From a virus: a DNA stretch of 21,589 nt. Shown one piece after another: positions 18,779 to 21,589 of this stretch (positions within the stretch are counted from its first letter, which is position 1; every line of letters begins with the position of its first letter). Location of the stretch: IMG/VR virus record IMGVR_UViG_3300023276_001246, positions 1 to 21,589 of that record, one strand, 5' to 3'. The translations under genes were made by a program, and so were the position numbers. The notes beneath the pieces were generated by a model. It saw only the letters and a program-made list of their open reading frames with translations. It was not told the origin of the DNA and searched no databases.

Positions 18779-18842
18779 ACTACACAAACCCCCACCGTTA
18801 CCTACAAGCACTACACCCGTTCATTTAATAAAGTGTAGTGCT
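18779..18842. repeat. Cassette-boundary repeat with perfect 10-bp hairpin
   Basis: 18779-18799 matches 15741-15761 at 18 of 21 positions and ends in CCGTT. AGCACTACAC (18807-18816) and GTGTAGTGCT (18833-18842) then form a perfect stem with a 16-nt loop. There is no T-run on either strand, so it is not a standard terminator. It separates the gene at 18311 from the integrase unit. Confidence 0.7.
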
Positions 18843-18855
18843 GTTTGGTCATAAT

Positions 18856-19272
18856 TTAAAAAGCCCCGCCCGCTTTTGTTTTTTCAAAACAATTGGGGTT
18901 TAAAAATACATGTGAAATTTTATCATACATTCCCATCTCTTTTAGTACAAATTTGTTATTTTTTTCATTTACGCTAAAAAAATAAGTCCCGTAATTCTTC
19001 AACTGATAACACTTTTTAAAATAATAACATAAATCATCATTAATCATTGATAATGAGTGTTTGTATTTGTCGTTAAAATAAAAACTATCTGCTTCATTTT
19101 CTTTAAAAATACTGCACTTTCGTGCTTTGAAATTGAATGTTAACATTATACCATCATTGTAATTAATTTTAATCAAATTAGCTGCAATGTTACTGATAGC
19201 TATCGTTTTTGCATTTATAACAATGCGAATTAGGCTATTATTACTTAGTGGGTTTTTTTTGTCTATTTCCAT
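18856..19272 (-). CDS. Hypothetical protein coupled to the integrase (138 aa)
   Basis: The start codon overlaps the integrase stop by one base (TAATG), so it is translationally coupled. MEIDKKNPLSNNSLIRIVINAKTIAISN, then NLIKINYNDGIMLTFNFKARKCSIFKEN, then a helix CYYFKKCYQLKNYGTYFFSVNEKNNKFVLKEMGMYDKIS. Beta-rich first half, then helix and strands. No known domain. Its position suggests a recombination-directionality or regulatory partner of the integrase, but it is larger than typical excisionases. Confidence 0.65.
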   Translation of the reverse strand: MEIDKKNPLSNNSLIRIVINAKTIAISNIAANLIKINYNDGIMLTFNFKARKCSIFKENEADSFYFNDKYKHSLSMINDDLCYYFKKCYQLKNYGTYFFSVNEKNNKFVLKEMGMYDKISHVFLNPNCFEKTKAGGAF

Positions 19273-20201
19273 TATCCAAATACTTTAGCTATTGCTTCAC
19301 TCTTGTCACTATCTGATGGATGTACGTATACATTTAAAGTTGTCGACACATCTGAGTGTCCAAGCAGCTTGCTTACCGTTGCGATATCAACACCAGATGT
19401 TATACATAGCGTGGCAAATGTATGTCTTAATGCATGAAATTTTAACATAGGCAATTCAAGTTCTTTAAAAAGCTTTTTGTGATAATTTCGATATGTGCGG
19501 GGTTCAATACATTTGTCGCTATTCGATAAAATATAATGATTTTTACTCACTATTTTATTACTAATCATCGGCTTTGCAATATTAATAATTGCTGAGCTTA
19601 GCGGTATTTCCCTGTGTGAACTCTTTGTTTTTGCAGATCCTTCTATTAGTTTGGTTTCCTTATTTCCTGTTATCAAATTAGCACTGTAAATACGCTGAGC
19701 AGTTTTATAGATATTGACTGTTTCCGAATTCACATCAATATCGCCCCATTTTAAAGCGGACATTTCACCTATTCTAATTCCAGTATTTAGGCAGAATAAT
19801 ATTCCAAAATTTTTAAATGAGAAATTTTCTATTAAATAGCTTTTCAACCTTTCTAATTCCCCTTGCGAAAGCCTTTCTATTTTTTTATATCCATCATTGT
19901 AAAATCTTGTCGGCCATTCTATTTCACTATTAAATTTTTTAAACATATTATTCTTATCGCCGTATTTTGTTATTTCTTTTATGGTAACAACCATATCTTT
20001 GATGTAGTTACGGCTTAATTTTTGTGTTTTTTTGTTTAAAATAAAATTCTGAACATCTTCTGTTAATATTTCGTTTTCATAATTCCCGAAAATTGGTAAA
20101 ATATGATTATACAAAATCTGATTATAAGTTGAAATACTGGATTCCTTTATGAAACTTTTTTTATACTCAATCCATTTTATGGCTACATAACTAAAATTCA
20201 T
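19272..20201 (-). CDS. int: Tyrosine recombinase (phage-type integrase)
   Basis: 309 residues. The N-terminal core-binding domain (SSISTYNQILYNHILPIFGNYENEILTEDVQNFI, about 21-54) is of the SAM-like type. Catalytic residues: R143 (LNTGIRIGEMSALKW), a lysine in SAKTKSSHREIPL (K191 or K193), H256 and R259 (FHALRHTFAT), H282 (LLGHSD) and the nucleophile Y292 (TTLNVYVH). All are intact. It lacks the extra helix block that marks integron integrases (IntI), and it has the same direction as the cassette genes. It should integrate and excise the element. It lies 13 nt after the upstream gene, with which it forms a three-gene unit. Confidence 0.93.
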   Translation of the reverse strand: MNFSYVAIKWIEYKKSFIKESSISTYNQILYNHILPIFGNYENEILTEDVQNFILNKKTQKLSRNYIKDMVVTIKEITKYGDKNNMFKKFNSEIEWPTRFYNDGYKKIERLSQGELERLKSYLIENFSFKNFGILFCLNTGIRIGEMSALKWGDIDVNSETVNIYKTAQRIYSANLITGNKETKLIEGSAKTKSSHREIPLSSAIINIAKPMISNKIVSKNHYILSNSDKCIEPRTYRNYHKKLFKELELPMLKFHALRHTFATLCITSGVDIATVSKLLGHSDVSTTLNVYVHPSDSDKSEAIAKVFG

Positions 20202-20214
20202 ATCTTTTTATTAT

Positions 20215-20718
20215 TTAATTCCAAAGTGGATGTTCACAATTACTACAAAAACCTACACGAGTCTCGCCATTATTGAATTTAAAATTTTCATATCCGCAAT
20301 CAGTACATTTGTATTTTTTAAATTCAATTTTATTAAACTTGCGATTAACTATATCAATTACAGCTAAGGCGTAATTATCCTTGTCGTATACAGCTTTATA
20401 AAAACCATTTTTGTCATAAATTTCCTTAATTTTTAAGAGTGTTTTTTTAAAACAATCTCTAATTAACTTATCATCAAAATTTATAGTAAAATCAACATCA
20501 TAACAATCATACACGCTATTTAAGTGTTCGATGAATTTATTATGATTATCCGTATACATAAGTTCTGCGAATAATCTTGTATCCATTTTATAGCAAAATA
20601 TAAAAGGGATAGCTATTCTAAGCTTATCTTCTAAATTATAAATACCTCTTGTTGTGTTATAAATTATGTCTTCAAAATTTGCCATTGCTTCGCTTTTTAA
20701 ATTATTAGTTTCGTTCAT
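20215..20718 (-). CDS. Hypothetical protein with C-terminal zinc ribbon, upstream of the integrase (167 aa)
   Basis: A long helical part (NFEDIIYNTTRGIYNLEDKLRIAIPFIFCYKMDTRLFAELMY and on to about residue 128) is followed by KKYKCTDCGYENFKFNNGETRVGFCSNCEHPLWN, a four-cysteine zinc ribbon. The stop lies 13 nt before the integrase start. Ribbon-tailed proteins recur in this accessory region, though this ribbon differs from the others. Possibly a regulator of integrase expression or a partner; no family recognised. Confidence 0.62.
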   Translation of the reverse strand: MNETNNLKSEAMANFEDIIYNTTRGIYNLEDKLRIAIPFIFCYKMDTRLFAELMYTDNHNKFIEHLNSVYDCYDVDFTINFDDKLIRDCFKKTLLKIKEIYDKNGFYKAVYDKDNYALAVIDIVNRKFNKIEFKKYKCTDCGYENFKFNNGETRVGFCSNCEHPLWN

Positions 20719-20761
20719 TTAATCAACATTCTGCTGTATTTACCGTGCCAGTAGGTAACAC

Positions 20762-20805
20762 GTTATAAAATTAACCCTACGGGTCGCTTCGCTTAATCTT
20801 ATAAC
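20762..20805. repeat. Intergenic inverted repeat upstream of the integrase unit
   Basis: GTTATAAAATTAA (20762-20774) and TTAATCTTATAAC (20793-20805) pair at 12 of 13 positions around an 18-nt GC-rich loop. CGTTATGCC follows, just before the stop of the gene at 20813. The gap 20719-20812 holds no gene. Confidence 0.65.
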
Positions 20806-20812
20806 CATCTCG

Positions 20813-21025
20813 TTATGCCTCATTTACTCTAAGTTCATATTGTTGGTCATCAGAACATTTGCAGTAGTTAATTTTATGGCATATATCCGAAGCCTTGCAT
20901 GTTATACATCTACCAAATTGTTTCTTTTGCACTTTTTTGAAAGTGATGTTAAATAACAAACGAGGCATAACAATAGATAAAATCCATTGCTTAAATTGTG
21001 CTAAAATGTTAGTTTTCTGTTTCAT
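20813..21025 (-). CDS. Cysteine-rich small protein (70 aa)
   Basis: MKQKTNILAQFKQWILSIVMPRLLFNITFKKVQKKQFGRCITC, then KASDICHKINYCKCSDDQQYELRVNEA. The first 30 residues include a hydrophobic stretch (WILSIVMPRLLFNITF) that could anchor or insert in a membrane, followed by a basic segment. The last 30 carry C-x-x-C and further cysteines (CITC, C, CKC) for zinc. No function known. Confidence 0.58.
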   Translation of the reverse strand: MKQKTNILAQFKQWILSIVMPRLLFNITFKKVQKKQFGRCITCKASDICHKINYCKCSDDQQYELRVNEA

Positions 21026-21080
21026 ATCAATGTTTATTTAATTTTAAAAGTATCATAATTTTTAAAAGTTTCTAACTAAA

Positions 21081-21188
21081 AATATAAATAATAGGGGTAG
21101 TATTGTAGTTGGCTATCCACTTTCGTAATTTCACCTATTTTAACGGGACTCATGCTAACCCGTACCTTACTCCCCTACTATTTATATT
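21081..21188. repeat. Long inverted repeat AATATAAATA...TATTTATATT with nested hairpin
   Basis: The left arm begins at 21081 (AATATAAATAATAGGGG) and the right arm ends at 21188; 16 of 17 positions pair, then continue past a one-base bulge. Inside lies ACGGG/CCCGT (21143-21163). Outside the right arm, AACCGTTA appears before the stop at 21198. The gap 21026-21197 holds no gene. Confidence 0.65.
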
Positions 21189-21197
21189 GCCAAACCG

Positions 21198-21482
21198 TTA
21201 TTTCTTATCCAATTCTTTTAATTGTTGCCTTTGAATAAATTTGTGGAATCTTCTTCTTTGTTCGAAATAGGTTTCATCGTCAAAGTGCATATAATCATCA
21301 ATATGATTACACTCTGTGCATTCACAAATAAAAGAGTTCTCAGATTTGAAATAGTCGTTAATTACCGCTTCTAGTTCAACTGTTTCGCAATCTATGTCCT
21401 CAAAGAATAAATCAATTTCTTTCGATTCACAAACAGGGCAATTTAATTCTTCTTTTAATAGGTCAAAATCTTTTTGGTTCAT
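21198..21482 (-). CDS. Zinc-ribbon-like acidic protein (94 aa)
   Basis: MNQKDFDLLKEELNCPVCESKEIDLFFEDIDCETVELEAVI, then NSFICECTECNHIDDYMHFDDETYFEQRRRFHKFIQRQ. CPVC near residue 15 and CECTEC near residue 53 can form a four-cysteine zinc ribbon separated by an acidic helical insert. The C-terminal helix is basic. It has its own consensus promoter (21497-21526). Unlike most genes of the region, no known neighbour suggests its role. Confidence 0.65.
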   Translation of the reverse strand: MNQKDFDLLKEELNCPVCESKEIDLFFEDIDCETVELEAVINDYFKSENSFICECTECNHIDDYMHFDDETYFEQRRRFHKFIQRQQLKELDKK

Positions 21483-21496
21483 ATTTTCTAATTTTA

Positions 21497-21526
21497 CAAA
21501 GTTAAAACAAAAAAAAGGTTTTACAA
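21497..21526 (-). promoter_or_regulatory. Bacteroidota promoter for the gene at 21482
   Basis: On the minus strand TTG (21524-21526), 19 nt, then TAACTTTG (21497-21504), a full TAnnTTTG match at the preferred spacing. The ATG follows 14 nt after the box. The -33 element begins just after the stop codon of the partial gene to the right. Confidence 0.75.
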
Positions 21527-21589
21527 TCCCTTTTTTTCAATAAATTTTTCAAGTTTTAGTAAGGTTCTATTTGATGGTACATTCCCTCG
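21521..21589 (-). CDS. 3' end of a gene entering from the right edge
   Basis: The last 22 codons and TAA (21521-21523) of a minus-strand gene. The visible peptide, RGNVPSNRTLLKLEKFIEKK and then GL, resembles the C-terminal end of small helix-turn-helix (XRE-like) phage proteins, where a TLxKLExFL helix closes the fold. Too little is visible to be firm about the family. Confidence 0.5.
   Translation of the reverse strand, partial: RGNVPSNRTLLKLEKFIEKKGL

Noticed and set aside
18807-18842. Perfect hairpin as a rho-independent terminator
   Set aside because: No T-run follows on either strand.
14191-21197. Calling the gap hairpins canonical integron attC sites
   Set aside because: In attC the ends read RYYYAAC...GTTRRRY. 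Here arms such as 16067-16150 read GTTAGGC...GCCTAAC, the opposite polarity on either strand, and no IntI-type integrase is present. I report them as boundary repeats only.
1-21589. tRNA genes, rRNA genes, CRISPR arrays and insertion sequences
   Set aside because: No cloverleaf, no regularly spaced identical repeats and no transposase were recognised. The HNH gene is a homing endonuclease, not a transposase.

Overview
The window looks like part of a temperate phage or prophage of a Bacteroidota host, most likely a flavobacterium. The DNA is AT-rich. Promoters fit the Bacteroidota pattern (TTG or TTTG, 19-20 nt, TAnnTTTG). Several genes belong to families typical of Bacteroidota phages: a VirE_N-type primase next to a VirE/DUF5906-type helicase, and a DUF6046-like protein. 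Almost everything is on the minus strand, so transcription runs right to left. Only a short run of tiny genes at the left end (174-1080) is on the plus strand.

Layout in plus coordinates. (1) 1-1080: end of a gene entering from the left, then five small plus-strand genes. (2) 1057-5902: packaging and morphogenesis, with a DUF6046-like protein, a small membrane protein, the large terminase, a small-terminase candidate and four small genes. The large terminase carries an intein exactly at its third nuclease aspartate motif. Inside that intein, in a different reading frame of the same strand, lies a complete 207-residue HNH endonuclease gene. (3) 5903-6127: a gene-free, iteron-like stretch beside the replicative helicase, the best origin candidate. 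(4) 6128-14190: a compact early operon with primase/helicase, a DEAH helicase with a zinc ribbon, an SSB-like protein, a YqaJ-type exonuclease, a Rad52-type annealing protein, a VRR-NUC nuclease and small helix-turn-helix proteins. Many genes here overlap by 4-17 nt. (5) 14191-21589: an accessory region of quite different texture. It holds one- to three-gene units, all on the minus strand. Most gaps contain an inverted repeat, and most carry a CGTT-type motif just past the stop codon of the gene to its right. The units encode an orphan DNA methyltransferase, several small CxxC proteins sharing sequence blocks, a lipoprotein, a self-regulated-looking three-gene operon with a 13-bp palindromic operator, and the tyrosine integrase with two partners.

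How the genes work together: the early operon supplies replication (primase, helicase, SSB) and recombination (exonuclease, annealing protein, SSB). The terminase pair packages DNA. The integrase mediates lysogeny. The 14.2-21.2 kb region behaves like an integron-style cassette bank of host-interaction genes. The two points most worth following up are the out-of-frame HNH gene nested in the terminase intein and the hairpin-bounded cassette array that contains the integrase.
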